Shown here: positions 37,004 through 50,559 of the stretch, piece by piece | Position numbering within the stretch: position 1 is the stretch's first letter | How the letters are laid out: each line of letters begins with the position of its first letter | Assembly (NCBI GenBank): GCA_963277665.1 | Contig: OY728122.1 | Span: 1,549,274,868-1,549,338,867 of the forward strand | Direction: 5' to 3' | DNA: 64,000 bases | From: Viscum album | Taxonomy: Eukaryota; Streptophyta; Magnoliopsida; Santalales; Viscaceae | Notes under the pieces: generated by a model | The model's database searches: none | What the model saw: only the letters and a program-made list of their open reading frames with translations | What the model was told of the DNA's origin: nothing | Position numbers and translations under genes: made by a program

Positions 37004-39470
37004 TATCTGTTTCTTCAAAAAACATAAAATATTATTATCACAAAACAAAAACATGATTTCATTGACAAAACATCATAACATTTAACTTGAATTACTTTTT
37101 TCACATAAACCTTCTTATAACCTTTGAAAAACATTTAAAAACATCATATTAGCATAAAAACAACAGTAAAAGATATAAAAAGAATAAATAAAACCATTAG
37201 TCCAGGAAAATATATAATCATATGATATCATTTCCCAAAATAAATAACTATCACCCATATATACTTACTTTGCAAGACATGAGAATTATAAAAAAATTAG
37301 AGAACATATATACAACCATAGTGATTTCATGGGTCATTAATAACTTATATTGTAAACCTATCAGCTAGATTATGATTTTTTTCCCTGACAGATACCTTAC
37401 AATTTAAGCCTCACAGCTAGCATTTGGTGTTACCATCATAGTTTCACATGGAGTTACCATATTGATGGCCTCCAACATAAACATACCCAATGAATTTTAG
37501 GGACATATAGGTCAAACCATTCATCATAAAAAATTCCCAAGAACTATAACATAGTCATAAAACATGAATAATTTCCAAAAAAACATTTCTTTTGAATTTA
37601 ATAAAGTTTATTTTAAAAGATATTTTTTAAAGAAAAGTCCCTCAAAATTTTCAATAACTAAAGTAAAAATTGATAAATTGAAAGGAATATATGTATACAC
37701 AATATATAAAATCAATAAAACATAATGTTAATTAAATTTAACAACCAAATGATCTTAGTATCATATATTTAATGAAATTCATGGTTAATCCAATGAATGG
37801 AAACTAGGTAATGAATTCACTTACATTGGATTTATCTTATTTAAAACAAGTGTAAAAATCTTGTATAAAGGATAAAAGGGCGTTATTAATATTTTAATGA
37901 AGCATAGTAATGTTTATAACACCTTATATGATCATTTTATAAAATCATTCGACCCATTTGTTAATAGTATTTTCTTATTTCCTTTGATTCGAGTGCATGC
38001 TTTACATGATTTCCAAGAACGGTTGATAATGAATTTTCTTGTCAAATGGAATATAAACTCCCAAAATAGAATTAAATGGTTTCAATATGTTTCAATAATA
38101 ATAAATTATTCCATAAAAAATTATATTTATATTGTATGAGGATTAATCATTTGATAAATCATTAGTGTTATTCATTTAAATCATTTTGGTGGTTCTTTGA
38201 TAATCAGATACATGTTTCTTCATAAACCTTTAATATTATGTGTATAAGTTAATTGAAGAACATTAGAGAGGTCATATAATACACATTAAAATACATTTAT
38301 ACAATAAAATTTGTTTTACCTCCAGATTTTATTTAAATAAAGTAAATTAAAGACTAATCATCCACGATGACAGTAAATCGGCACATCATAGACAATGTTT
38401 TTATTTTTAAAATAAGAGGAATTGGAGAAGAATAATGCTGATGAATTTTTACATTAACATGATAACTATCCAGAAAATATATAATACTGAACCATTCATT
38501 CCTCTTCAACAAGGCGAGGTGAATAGTATTTAATAATATAAAACAATTGAAAAAAATACGGATGAAAATGAAAGAGGTTATTTACCTCTTGATCTCTTCT
38601 CCTTCAGATCATCCTTAAGGCCATTGGTTTTGTCCTTTTCATGAAACCAGTTTGTGATGGATGTAAGGAATAGATTTGGTAAGTGTATTAGGTGTTATTT
38701 AGGAAATTATCAATGAATTAGTGGTGTGAGAGTAAGGGGTGATTGTGGTATTCATAGCGAATGTGATGAATCTTTTAATTAATTTCAAAGGAGTCCTCCT
38801 TAGTTGTATATGAAGACCCATTAGATTGAACATGATTTTTTAAATGGTATTGTCCACATGGGACACCTCATGTCATATTTCTAATCCTTTAGAGTAAACC
38901 AAAATGATTATATCATTATGTCATTAAACTCACAAAAAACATCAAACTGTATTTTTACTATTCAATAAAAATTCTATTATCTCAAAAAAATACCAAAAAA
39001 CACCTTATTTATTTTTGTGTAGAATTAAAAAAAGAATACCTTATATGAAAATAATTTTCTAAATATTTGAAAATTAATTTTAAAATAAAATCCTATTTTA
39101 TTCCAAAATTAAAATTTTTGAATAATAATTAATTTTTATCACCTTGAAAATTTACTCGAGATACCATTACCCTATAACAATAAGAAAAAAATATTAATAA
39201 TTTGATATAATTTTCACAAGGGTCATATTACTATTCATATACCTATTCTTAAGGTTATGATATTATTAACCACAAATCAAATTGGTTTTATCAGACATCA
39301 AATAACTTACTAATCGCAACAGTAAATATCTAATTTTCAATATTCAAATCATTGATGTGGAAAAATTATGTTTAAAAACTTGTTTGGAATTATATTCATA
39401 AAACTATTTGTCACTAGGCATAGACTCAGTGTTTCATGAATTTCAATTTATTTTAAATAATATTTTGTGT
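37004..39470 (-). repeat. 3' LTR of gypsy B, truncated
   Basis: Aligns with 44,300-46,761. Landmarks shared are ATCATAACATTTAACTTGA against ATCATAACATCTAACTTGA, ACCATTAGT, and TTTCATGAATTTCAA near the right end. The right end is near TTTTGTGTTA, followed by a pyrimidine-rich stretch CTCCCCACC that is the polypurine tract on the minus strand (39,476-39,486). The first few hundred bases are missing at the CACTA boundary. Confidence 0.75.
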
Positions 39471-39479
39471 TAAATTCTC

Positions 39480-40790
39480 CCCACCTTCGAGAAATTGCAT
39501 CCTAAAAATTTAATTTACTTTTTAAATAATTGAGGTTACCTTTCCCCCATATATTTTTTTGATTCCCATGTTGCTTCTTCAACAATGTTGTGCCTCCAAA
39601 AAACCTTTACCATGTGGATTAAATTATTCCATAGTACTCGTTCTCTTCGATCAATAATCTCAAAAAGTTTCTATTCATAGGAATTGTTCTCTTCCACCAT
39701 AACTTCTTCTGGATTGAAAATATGAGATAAATTTTGAATATACTTTCACAACATCGAAACCTGAAAAAAAATTCTACCTGATATAATATCAGTGGAAAAT
39801 CTACTCGATAGAAAACCTATCCAAATTTCTCTTAGATTTCATAATGTCCACTGAACCATGGACTCTACTTCCCTTTATTAACAATATTCAAAACACATTT
39901 CCATTGCGATATTCTATAAAAAACTTGAGCACCAATGTCGAATGAAAGTTTTTTCCTCCATTTATCTCAATAAAAATTCTTCGTGTTCTGAGAAATCATT
40001 TTCTTTTGATAGACCATCTTCACTTTCATAGAAAATTTTTCTACTCATTATGTTCCCATCATCTTCCTTCCACGCACTTTATCTCAAAATTATAGAGATC
40101 AACACAAATTCCCATATAATGACACAAATGGTGTCAAATGTATACTATAATTAAAATTTTTATTATAATAATGTTAAACTAACTAAATATATTGATCCTA
40201 ACTTACCTATAAAACCATTGAACACTCATGTATTATATCATCCCTATTATAAATAACTATTTTTGAAAAATCGTCTGATTGAGTATGAAAAGATGTAATG
40301 AAATTTAATTTTGTTCCCAATGACTTCTAAAGGCCTTTCACAATGATTGAAGCTAACCTGGTATCACGATTAGATATATGGGATTAATAACTCCATGTAA
40401 CATAAAAATCACTTTGATGCACAATCAAGAAATCAAATTCAAATATATAGAATCATGAATCAGAACGAAAGTAGTAGATTTAGTTAGTGGATTAGAAATA
40501 ACACATATAAAATTGGTACCTCAATTAGTATTTCGTAGCCCTACATGTTGTCCATAGATATATTTTATCATTTCCACTCTAGAATTGGTAATTGTTGAAA
40601 CTTATAAATTAGTAACAACCGCTCTCCTTTAACCTGTAGACTTGTTAATCATTTCACCATAAAATCAATAATATCACTTTTCATTAAATCCCACCATTAA
40701 TACCCACGATGGTCTCTATTCATCATTGTGCTTCCAAGATTAAATGAAAATAGAGAACATTGAAATATGTACAAGAACTCTTTCTTCATT
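39480..40790 (-). pseudogene. gypsy B integrase remnant
   Basis: The H2C2 zinc-binding region is readable at 40,760-40,560 (minus): WWDLMKSDIIDFMVK, LTSLQVKGER, LQQLPILEWK-like, then NISMD with the first catalytic Asp, after which stops multiply. The C-terminal part toward 39.5 kb is too decayed to read in detail, but the sequence next to the LTR (TTCGAGAAATTGCATCC) fits the usual chromovirus 3' end of pol. Confidence 0.75.
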
Positions 40791-42900
40791 TGAGAGTCAC
40801 AAGTCACATATAATCTATTTTCAAATATCAAAACCCTGTCATTATCAATGTTAAATTCTAGAAACATACCCATCTTAAAAAATTGTAACTATTTCTATAA
40901 CTCCCCATTTTTCTTTTTCACATTCATAATTAATTCTTTCCAGGTTGATTGCACTGAAACCTGAAAAGAAATAAGTTAATTTCTTGAAACAACAATATCA
41001 AAGACAAAATCATTAAATCATTATTCAAAGGGTCTTGTTAAAGTTATAACATAATAAATGATGCAACATGTTTTCAAATTAAGGAATCTTCCCCATTGTT
41101 TTCTTATCCATGATGGTAATTGATTGTGCAATCATAATCCTTTATCAACTCAATCAATATTCTAAGACTCATGTTTAATTCCATTTTAGGGAATATATAC
41201 TTCAGACTTTTGTTGTCTTTATATATTTCACATTTGACTCCATATAATTGTTTCCTCCAAAATTATATTGAAAAAACCATATATTCTAATTCTAAATCAT
41301 GTGGGGGATACTTTAACACATTATGTTTTAGTTGTATTTAAGTAGTAGATATTACAAGATTATTCTATATTAGAACACAACCACGTATCATTAATTAATC
41401 ATAACTGTAAATTAAAATCTCACTATTTCTGGAAGGATGGATCAATACTATCGCATTCAAAAATCTTCTTTTCAATTAAAAAAAATTATCACATTCATTT
41501 ATCTATATGAATTTACCTCCTTTTTGAGTTAAAATAGTCATGTTACTATATAAATGTGAAATTTTTTCCATAACCTTCTGTAATATCCTTCCAATCTAAG
41601 AAAAATATAAATCTCTGTTATATTACTATGCCTTCATAATTCATCATAATCATTAATTTTAGATGGATCAAAAGTTAATCCATATTTAAAAATAATGTTT
41701 CCAGGGAAATAATTTTTTTGTTACAAAATTGAAACTTCATAAATTATCCATAGAGTTTATTTTCATTTTATGATTTGATAAAATAATAGTTAGATATTTT
41801 TTAGGCACTTCATTATATCTATAATATTCCAGAATATCATCAATAAACACAACCACAAACTTATCCAAGAACTCATTAAATATTATATTAATAAAATCGA
41901 TGAATATAATTCATATATTAGTTAAACCAAATCTATTAATAAAATTCATAATGACTATATATACTTCAAAAATCTATTTTTATAATGCCAACCTCCTTCA
42001 CCTTCAACTGATGGTACTCAGATGTCATGTAAATCTTAGAAAAATACTGATCTCCCTAGAGCTAATAAAACAAGTCTTCAATGTGAGGAAAATTATACTT
42101 ATTTATAACTGTAATGTTACTAAAAGATTTATAATTATTGAAAAATTGTATGGGACAATAATTCTTTTTAAAAAACAAAATAAGACCTCTGATACTGAAT
42201 TTCTAGGATAAATGAAACCATTACTAAGCATCTTCTACCATAATTTAATCAATTAAACAAGTTCCTTTTGATCCATTTAATATGGGGTCTTTCAAATTTG
42301 ATTATTATTAAAAACTAAATAAATTCTGAATTCAAAATCCCTATCAGGTATAATAATGAGTAACTCACCATGAAAACATCATGTTATTCCTTTACGAGTG
42401 GAACATTATTACTCTGAAAAGATCCCTTATTTTCAAAAATTTGAGAAAGATAACATTCATTTACATATTTCTATTGTTTCTCAGATTTTTAATATTTTAT
42501 TAATTATATGGTTTCATTCTAGTAAAAAATGAAACCCTTTTGGAATAACAACATCTTTATCTCTATAATAAGTATTAGCTTGATAAACAGAAGGAATATT
42601 CATACCCAGAATAACATAAAACTCAGAGAAGAAAAAAAACAAGGATTTCACATAATTTCATTCTACATTTATCAATAAAAAGATTCTTAAAATTCCATTC
42701 AGCTATAATATTTCCCCTGATGTTTTATTAATACTTTTTTGTCACATTTATGGAAGTGATATTTTCAATTTCCCAGAAAATTTATCAACAACAAATAAAT
42801 GTGTAGACCCCGTATCAAAATTGAATTTAGAAAAAGTTTATTAAATAAACAATGTACCTAAAAACTCATCATTAGATGGACTTAAATCTACTAATTTTGA
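40790..42900 (-). pseudogene. gypsy B protease, reverse transcriptase and RNase H remnant
   Basis: The protease active site DTGS is intact at 42805-42816 (context FNFDTGSTHLFVVDKFSG). RT is readable around 41,960-41,815: INRFGLTN, then IIFNEFLDKFVVVFIDDILE, with the catalytic FIDD intact at 41836-41847. RNase H at about 41,340-41,085 is well preserved: HNVLKYPPHDLELEYMVF, YGVKCEIYKDNKSLKYIF, LNMSLRILIELIKDYDCTIN. Scattered stops and a damaged RT thumb make it inactive. The plus-strand open frame 41900-42211 is antisense to RT. Confidence 0.88.
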
Positions 42901-42989
42901 CACAAAGGATCTCAAAAAATATTTCTTCTTATAGTTGGGCGAATTTCCCTAAATTGGTTCTTTTTTTAGGCCGATATTTGCGTGATGAA

Positions 42990-43930
42990 CCATCTCACCA
43001 CATTTAAAACCAATAAAAATTTTCATTCAAAAATTTATTTTAAGATAATTTTCATTATAATATTTGGCCATATGTCCAAATATACCACATCTACAACACT
43101 TCTCGATTTTGGTAAGGTAATCCCTGGGGTGATATTTATAGCACTTTTCTCAAACTAGAAACTGTACCTTTTCCCATTAGATTTCACTGATTGATTCTTA
43201 CCCATATCTTTCCGTATAGTCATCTTCTTCCATTTGTTTTGGAAATTACAAGTGATTATCAAAAAACTCCATTTATACCCTCACAACACATTACCTAAGT
43301 TTCTCTTATCCTTTTAACACATGATAATTCAATTACCTTAAATATCATTGATTAAATCCTGAGTGAAAATTGTTGATATTTCCCTCAAGATCCAGAATAT
43401 GTTTTGTGGCATACCACACAAGTTGGGGGAATTTCAATTCATACACAGCAACTAAATATTCCATTTTTGGCTTCCATTCTGGGAATTTCGTCTCCATCCT
43501 ATGTCGAACCACCATCGTAAAATATTTTTTTATGAAAAGACTTTTTAATTCATCCCATTCATGGGAATCAATTTCCTCACAATACCTTATATTCATAAAC
43601 ATTAACCACAATTGATCGGATGCATCCTCAAAATAATAATTGGCTAGACAAAAAAGTTTATTATATAAACCTACAATAATATTTAAAAACTGATAAATGG
43701 TATTAATAAATCCTTCACCCACAACTGATTAACAAGACCCACTGAAAGTAGGATGGCATTGGCTCATAAAAGGATATACTATCATCATATTATTTTGTGG
43801 TTGATCTGGTTGTTCGATTGCATGGATTCCACATTAATGTATTTACTCTGTCAACTGAACCATTATAGTCAAAAACTGCTCAGTTTTGATCCCACCATTC
43901 CCGGAAGTAGAATCGGAAATATATCAGCCT
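42990..43930 (-). pseudogene. gypsy B gag remnant
   Basis: The minus-strand frame 43722-43345 (125 codons) is the Retrotrans_gag domain: ASDQLWLMFMNIRY, then SHEWDELKSLFIKKYFTMVV and KMEYLVAVYELKFPQLVWYA. The family pattern is W..F...F...YFP followed by V..Y...F..L..YA. The zinc knuckle follows at 43062-43099 as CCRCGIFGHMAKYY, where the last Cys has become Tyr. The gag start and a possible overlap with the primer site (near 43,890, where TTTTGATCCCA resembles the iMet site in reverse) are unresolved. Confidence 0.85.
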
Positions 43931-46761
43931 CTTAGTTCTTTCCATCTTTAGCTTCCCTATTTCTTCAACAAAAAACAATTCTGAACAAGAATATCATTGA
44001 TTAGGAAACATGGTATTATTTATATTATATCTTATTTCAACCTAAAAAATTGGTTAAAATCAATTATGTTATTTTTTTGACATCATAATAACTCATAATG
44101 TTATCAAAATTGTACTGTGTTTCCAACTATAAGGACCCAACCTTAAGTATTACATAATCTAGATATTTCATCAAAATTTAACTTCCTTACATTCCCAAAG
44201 ATGTTTTCTATTTATTGATTTTGAAATTTAGGACATAACTCAAACATATCATCCCATAGGAATAAATAGTGGGTACCATTAAAACAACACCCATTAGTTC
44301 CAAAATAAAGAATTTTAAATTTAAAACAATACCATGATTATTTTGAAAAATCATCATAACATCTAACTTGACTTCCTTATTTATCGTAAACATACTTATA
44401 AACTATGTAAAACATTTAAAAAATATGGTATGAAAATGAAACTACCATTAAGGGATATAAAAATAAGTAAGCAAGCCATTAGTTTATGAATACTAAAAAT
44501 CATATGAAATCATTTTCATAAAGACATACTTCTCACCCATATATACATACTTAGTAAAAAATTATATTTCCATATAAAATTAGAGAACATATATAAAATC
44601 ATTAATATATCGTATTGAGGTAATTACTTATGTTTCAACCCGTGTTGATACCATATGATTTCTAACTTACACATCTTCATTGTAATGTATCCCTCATGTC
44701 TACCTTATAGTTTAAACATCGCCATTACACATCGAGTAGACACACATATAAACTCAAAAATACACATACCCAATGCATTGTAGAAAGATATAGGTCACAC
44801 CAATAGTCATAAACAATTAACAATAACAATTAAATAATCAAAAATATATATAATTCCCTAAAAACATTTATTTTGAATTTTTAAAAATAATTTTAAATGA
44901 AAATTCCCTTTCTATTATCATATAATTGAAGTGAGAATTGATAAAAGGAGTAAAATACGTGTTCACACTATAAATACACATAATTAAATATAAAATTATT
45001 TAAATTTATTTCCCAAATGTTCTTTTTAATATATAATTAATGAAATAGATGGTTAACCCAAAGAATGGAAATACGGTTAAGAATTAAATTACCTTAGGTT
45101 TGTCTAACTTCAAAAATTGTTAAACCACCTATATAATTGTTAAAATTGTGTTATTTATATTTTTCAAGAGTATAATCAGGTTTTTAAAAACATATATGAT
45201 CATTTTAAAACATCATTCTACCCATTAATTAATAAGATATTGTTTTTTCAATTGTTTTGAGTGCGTGCTTTACATGGTATCCATGGTAAGTTCGTAAATG
45301 ATTTTCAGGTATAATGGAATAAAAAACTCAAAAAGTGGAATGAAATGGTGTTAATATGTATCCTATATTTCAAATTATTCCATAAATAATATTTGTTTTT
45401 TGGTATGAGTATGAATCATTAGATAATTCATTACTGCTATTCATTTAAATCATTTTAGTGGTTCCTCAAGAATCACAAACTTATTTTATCATATACCATT
45501 AATAATAACCATATAATTTAAATCCATAACATAAGACCTATCATATAATATAGCTTAAAATATTTTTCAACCATTAAATGGTTTTACATCCATATTTTAA
45601 GGATGTAAAAGAAATTGAGCACATATCGTCCATAATGTCAGAAAATCACCACATCACGAAATATTTTTTAATTTTTAGAATAAGAGGAATAGAAGAGGAA
45701 TAATGATGATGAATTTCTTCAAAAACATGATAAAAAATACAATATATATAATACTAGATCTTTCAATACTCTTGGATAATATTATTTTAACAGAGTAAAA
45801 GAATGGAAAATAATTGAAATGAAAACACAGGAAAATAAAAAGGGGATCTTTACTTCTTGATCTATTCTCCTTGAGATCCTCTTTAATGCATTTGGTTTAG
45901 GAATTTTGGAAAGAATATAGGGTTATGGATGTGGGTAAGATCTTTGGTAAGGGGATTGAAATGAATTTAGACAATTCAAAAATCATTAAATGTGCTATAT
46001 GAAGGGGTGACGATGGTATTTAGAGTTAATGTGATGGAGTATTTAATTTATCTCATAGGGCACCTCATTAGTGGTATTTGAAAAACCATGGTCTTGCCCA
46101 TGGTTTTCTTATATTATTGTGAAATTGGTACACCTCATATCATTTTTTAGTCTTCATGAGGAAACTACAATTATTACATCATTATTACATAATTATGATG
46201 CCATTAAAAACACCAAAAACATGAAACTATATTTTTAGTTTTCATTGAAAATTCAACTATCTTAGAAAAATACCAAAACAACACACTAACCAATTTTTAT
46301 CATGTAAAATTTAAAAGGAAAATCAATTTTATAAAATTAATTTTTTAAATATGAGGAAATTAATTTTTATAAAAAATAATATTTTATTCAAAAAATAATA
46401 ATTGTAAAACTATAACTAATTTTTTATCACCTCGAAAAACAATCAATATCGCATTATTTTATAACATTAAGACAATAATAAAAATAATATGATTTACTAT
46501 TACTAAGGTTCATATTACAATTCTCGTTACTATTCCTAAGGGTTTTTTACTATTCAAAAAAAATCATGTAGGTTCTATCATAATCCAAATAACATACTAA
46601 TCACAACAGAAGATGGTGATTTTTTGAATTTAAAACCATAGAAGAAGAGAAATTATTTTTAATAACTAGTTTATAACTATATCCTTAAAACTTATCGTCA
46701 TTATTCATAGATAAAGTGTTTCATGAATTTCAAATTATTTTTAAAACCTTTAAGTGTAACA
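43897..46761 (-). repeat. 5' LTR of gypsy B
   Basis: The right end is placed at GTGTAACA (46761), giving TGTTACAC at the minus-strand start. The inner end is uncertain: homology with the left LTR starts at 44,300 because the partner is cut there, and a decayed iMet-like primer site at 43,884-43,894 would set the LTR start near 43,897. Length is therefore between 2.4 and 2.9 kb. It contains the palindrome ACCATGGTCTTGCCCATGGT at 46085-46104. Confidence 0.65.
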
Positions 46762-46769
46762 TTTTCTTA

Positions 46770-48058
46770 AAAAAATATTCAAACCTAAGGCAATGAAGAT
46801 GGATAGAATTGCGTTAAAATTATGGCATTGTCTTTATTTGTACCCCATGTGAAGGAATCATTGTTATAAATGAATTAAGATTTTATTCGTATTCTTAGTT
46901 TTTTATTCAATATTTATATCAATTGATGCTAATTTCAGTCACAATTGTCATACACCTAAGTTGTACCGACCTGGGTGATGTTGCAGTTTTCTTTCAAGGT
47001 TAGGTATTCCTGATTTGGATGAGCATGTGAAGGAGGATCTGATATTTTACCTAGAATTTGTTAACAATAGGTCAACATTAATTGGTGTGGATACCATTAT
47101 TAGTTTGAAGCTGTATGGGAGTTCATCAATTAGTTTTATAGATAAGATCACAATATAATTTTCTTTTTTTCTAATAGATTTACAGTGTGTACAATAATTT
47201 TAAATTATTTTCTCATCTAGGCCATGAAAATAACTATATTGTAATGAAATAATTATTTTTATGGGTTGTAATGAAAAGGGATGTGGATAATTATGTTTTT
47301 ATATTCCTCACATATCTATTGGTCAAGGTAGAACACTAAATACTATCAGGTATGATGAAGTATTTACATAAACTTGTGTGTAAGTGGGAGTAGATAGCCC
47401 TATATTTCGTGAAAAGTATTCCATGGATGGTTAGGAAACATGATTCCATAATTTTGATAGCAGACCAACTCAAAATGTTAGTGCACATTATCCTGATTTG
47501 CGAATATAATTATGTGGATGACTTTTCTAAAATATTAAATCATGATATTATAAATATGTACATCTTTATTGTCCTAATTTTATTAATGATAGACCCTTAT
47601 TTTACATGTTTTTTCTAGAAATACCTACTAAAATACATTTTGTCTTCTTTGAATAGGTGAATGGGGTATTTTTATAAAATATAAGGAAAATTTGAAAGGA
47701 TGATCTCCACAGCGTGGGACATTCCTTGGACTTGTGTATTGGAATTTGGTGTCTCATTGGAGGAGAAACAATTTTTAGTGGATTTCTCATACAAAACAAT
47801 CATTTGACCTCAATACATATGCCTCCTTTTGAAGCACTGTATGGGCTTCTGTTTCATTATAAACATTTTTTGGTAAAAATATGTGATAATATATTTTTTA
47901 TACCCAACATTATGGTTGAGAAGATAGAAATGACTGGTTTTACCCTAATGATGATGAATACTGCACGTTGGGGTCATAAATTATATGTGGTTCATCAATT
48001 GTGACCATGGTAATTTTTGGTGAGTTCTCAAGTGTTTTTGAGGATCAATCCAAGGGTA
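46770..48058 (+). pseudogene. gypsy RNase H-end/integrase fragment on plus strand
   Basis: Opposite in strand to all neighbouring elements. From about 47,275 the frame reads RDVDNYVF, a LLVKVEH block, then CKWE, IALYFVKSIPWMVRKHDSI and ADQLKMLVHIILI. This corresponds to the H2C2 region and core start of a gypsy integrase (family pattern KHDSIWVIVDRLTKSAHF). At 47,808-47,850 HMPPFEALYG matches the conserved (S)IGMAPFEALYG block. No LTR, gag or RT of this element is present, and homology ends at the junction with the duplicated block at 48,06x. Confidence 0.8.
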
Positions 48059-48060
48059 GT

Positions 48061-50300
48061 TGTTACAATACCCCTTTAGGAATTTCCCTATTTTTATTCA
48101 CTTGTTGAAACACCAGGCACCTTGTAGTGTAGTAAAAAAATATTACATTTCATGTTATCCCATGAATAATGATCATTAAGTTCCCAATGCATTTTTGTTA
48201 TTTTAGAATGTATAGATAATGTATACCTATTAGCTTCATCCATCAACACCTTCATTGTTTCTATAATAGATAGAACACATAGCCTAGTATGAAATTTCAA
48301 AACATCTTCTTACTAAGTATTGAACTTAGGAATCTTCTAATTCTTCATAGCCTCTAACATCTTCTGTTACAAGTAATCAACTCTTTCAGATTTGTTGATC
48401 TTATCTAGTATTAACTATTGAGAGATAATTTGGGATATGGGTGATGATGTTCCTTTTCTTAGGATTCCCCTAACCAATTTTATTGGGTTTTGGATCAAAT
48501 TACCTCTTTGAATCCTTATCACTGACAAAATAACAACATCTTTTCAAAATAATGCTTCAATGACATTGTTTACTCTTCTATGATGTTAATGCATTGAAAA
48601 ATAATAGCCAATAAGATGGTCCAACCATCCCCTCTGTATCATGTTCAATTACTTTTATGCGGAAATATACATAAAACATATATGGTATGTGAATACATCA
48701 CATTTCTCCCCATAAATATTTTCCATCCATATCTTATCGAAAAAACATCCGCTACCAGCCCTAGGTCATGTGTCTGATAGTCCGTCTCATGATGTCTCAA
48801 CCGTTGAGAGGCATTAGAAATAACCTTTTCATTTTACAGGAGAACGCACCCAAGTCCTTTAGATATTCATCATAAAAAATAAAGAATACTCCCCAAATAG
48901 ATGGTAGAGTTAACATAGGTACAGTAACCAATCTCATCATCATCTCTTGGAATCATTCAGCACACTCTTTTTTCCAGATGAACATGAAACGGTTTTGAGT
49001 TAACGAGGTTAGTGGATTATAAATACGTGAATTTTATTTAGAAAACCACCTATAATATCCTAATATGCCCTGGAAGCTAAAAATATCATTTACTATTGTA
49101 GGATGAGGTCACTCTTACACAATGTTTGTATTTGAAGGGTTATCTAAGCTTACTTCACTAGTTACAATGTCCCCCAGGTAATAATCTTAGTTTAACCAAA
49201 ACTCAAACATTTTAAACATTCCAAATAACTTATCCAACATCATATTTTTAAATATAACTATTATATGACCTTAATAATCCTCTCATATTTTGTAATATTT
49301 TAGAATAACATCAACAAAAACAACGACGATGTTATCAAGTTAGTCCTTAGAGACTCCATTGATCAAATCCATAAAAATAATTGGAGAATTAGTCAAGCCA
49401 AAGGTATTAACAAAAAACTCATAATGCCAAAATCATGGTCAAAAGAAATTACTTGTAATTTCTTTTTTATTCACCTGTGACTGATGATAACCAAAATGAA
49501 GATCATTCTTGTAGAAGAACTGCACCCCACGAAGTTGGTTGAATAAATCATCAATTCTTGGATAGGGGTACTTGTTCTTCACTCTGATCTCGTTCTGTTA
49601 TCTAAATTAAATTCATAACAACATAAATCCATAATTTTTATTCAAAAAGATAATAGGTTCTCCCTTGGGAGATACACATGGTTGGATTTACCTTTTATCC
49701 AAAATATATTGGAGTTTCTTCATTAAATCCTAAAACACCATTTTTTCCATTCTATATGGGGGTTTCAAAATCAAATTGGAATCAGGCATGAGTTCAATGG
49801 AGAAAACTAGCTCTATTTCTATTGGATGTCTAGGTAACTCCATCAGAAATACGTCAATGTATTCTTGAATGATAGGGATATTCTCTATAAATATACATTC
49901 ATTTACATCTTCATATTAACCAATCAACTCCATAAAGAAAGCTATGGGTGGTGCTTTGAGAAAAATCACAGGACATGATATCTTTCCTTTGAAAAAGATT
50001 ATAGGTTGTCCATTCAAAACTACTAAGATTTCCTTTTTTCTAAATTTGATTTTATAAATATACAATGAGAGCCAATATATACCTATTATAATCTCAAATA
50101 CCAACATGTGAATGATAATTAAATTTTTTATGAGATTATGCTCACTAAAGTAAATACTAGTGTTCAAAATATTGTTGATTCATGGATAGTCTGACCCGGA
50201 TTCTTGACTAATTACATTACTTTTATAAATTCAGGGTTTGATTAAAAATTACTTACAAACATGGAGGAAATAAAGGAAGGTGTAAAACTAGACTGAAAAA
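48061..50300 (-). pseudogene. gypsy A copy 2 RNase H/reverse transcriptase remnant
   Basis: Equivalent to 9,240-11,340. The RT active site is at 49307-49318 and reads FVDV (context LDNIVVVFVDVILKY); the second catalytic Asp is lost as in copy one but by a different change (Val instead of Ala). The pre-RT region near 50,170-49,916 retains VLNGQPIIFFKGK and FLKAPPIAFFMELIG. Stops are frequent. Integrase is absent beyond the first few codons. Confidence 0.82.
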
Positions 50301-50559
50301 AGAACATTCTAGTTTTGAGAAAAAAACAAGAGTATCAGCCACCACATCATTTGTTCTGTCATCTTAGGATTCCATGATAGTAAAAAAATCTTGATCCCTT
50401 GGCCTATGTTGAGGTTGATGGTGATTACCATCCATTTCCCTCATATTTGGATATTTATTATAAATTTTCCCTATATTTCCACACTATAAGCATTGGGCTT
50501 CAGATAGGTTAAACACTATCTTCCCTTGGTCATTAGTGATAAGAAGTTGAGGATTAATC

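Larger units (their letters stand above)
37004..46761 (-). mobile_element. Ty3/gypsy chromovirus-like retrotransposon (gypsy B)
   Basis: Two related LTRs (37.0-39.47 and about 44-46.76 kb) flank a minus-strand gag-protease-RT-RNase H-integrase. The U3 parts share blocks with gypsy A (CATTAGTGGTATTTG and the CCATGG palindrome), so A and B are related families. The left LTR is truncated by the CACTA end at 37,003: homology to the right LTR begins at once at about 37,020 against 44,300. Protein domains are better preserved than in gypsy A, with intact DTGS and FIDD motifs, but stops remain. Confidence 0.85.

Noticed and set aside
37897..38139. 80-codon plus-strand open frame with a gene-like look
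   Set aside because: It lies in the gypsy B LTR and is not kept open in the partner LTR at about 45.2-45.4 kb.
41900..42211. 103-codon plus-strand open frame
   Set aside because: It overlaps the gypsy B RT on the opposite strand; the minus strand carries the recognised FGLTN and FIDD motifs.
46770..48060. Plus-strand integrase as part of gypsy B
   Set aside because: Gypsy B already has its own integrase at 39.5-40.8 kb on the other strand, and this fragment lies outside the gypsy B right LTR.
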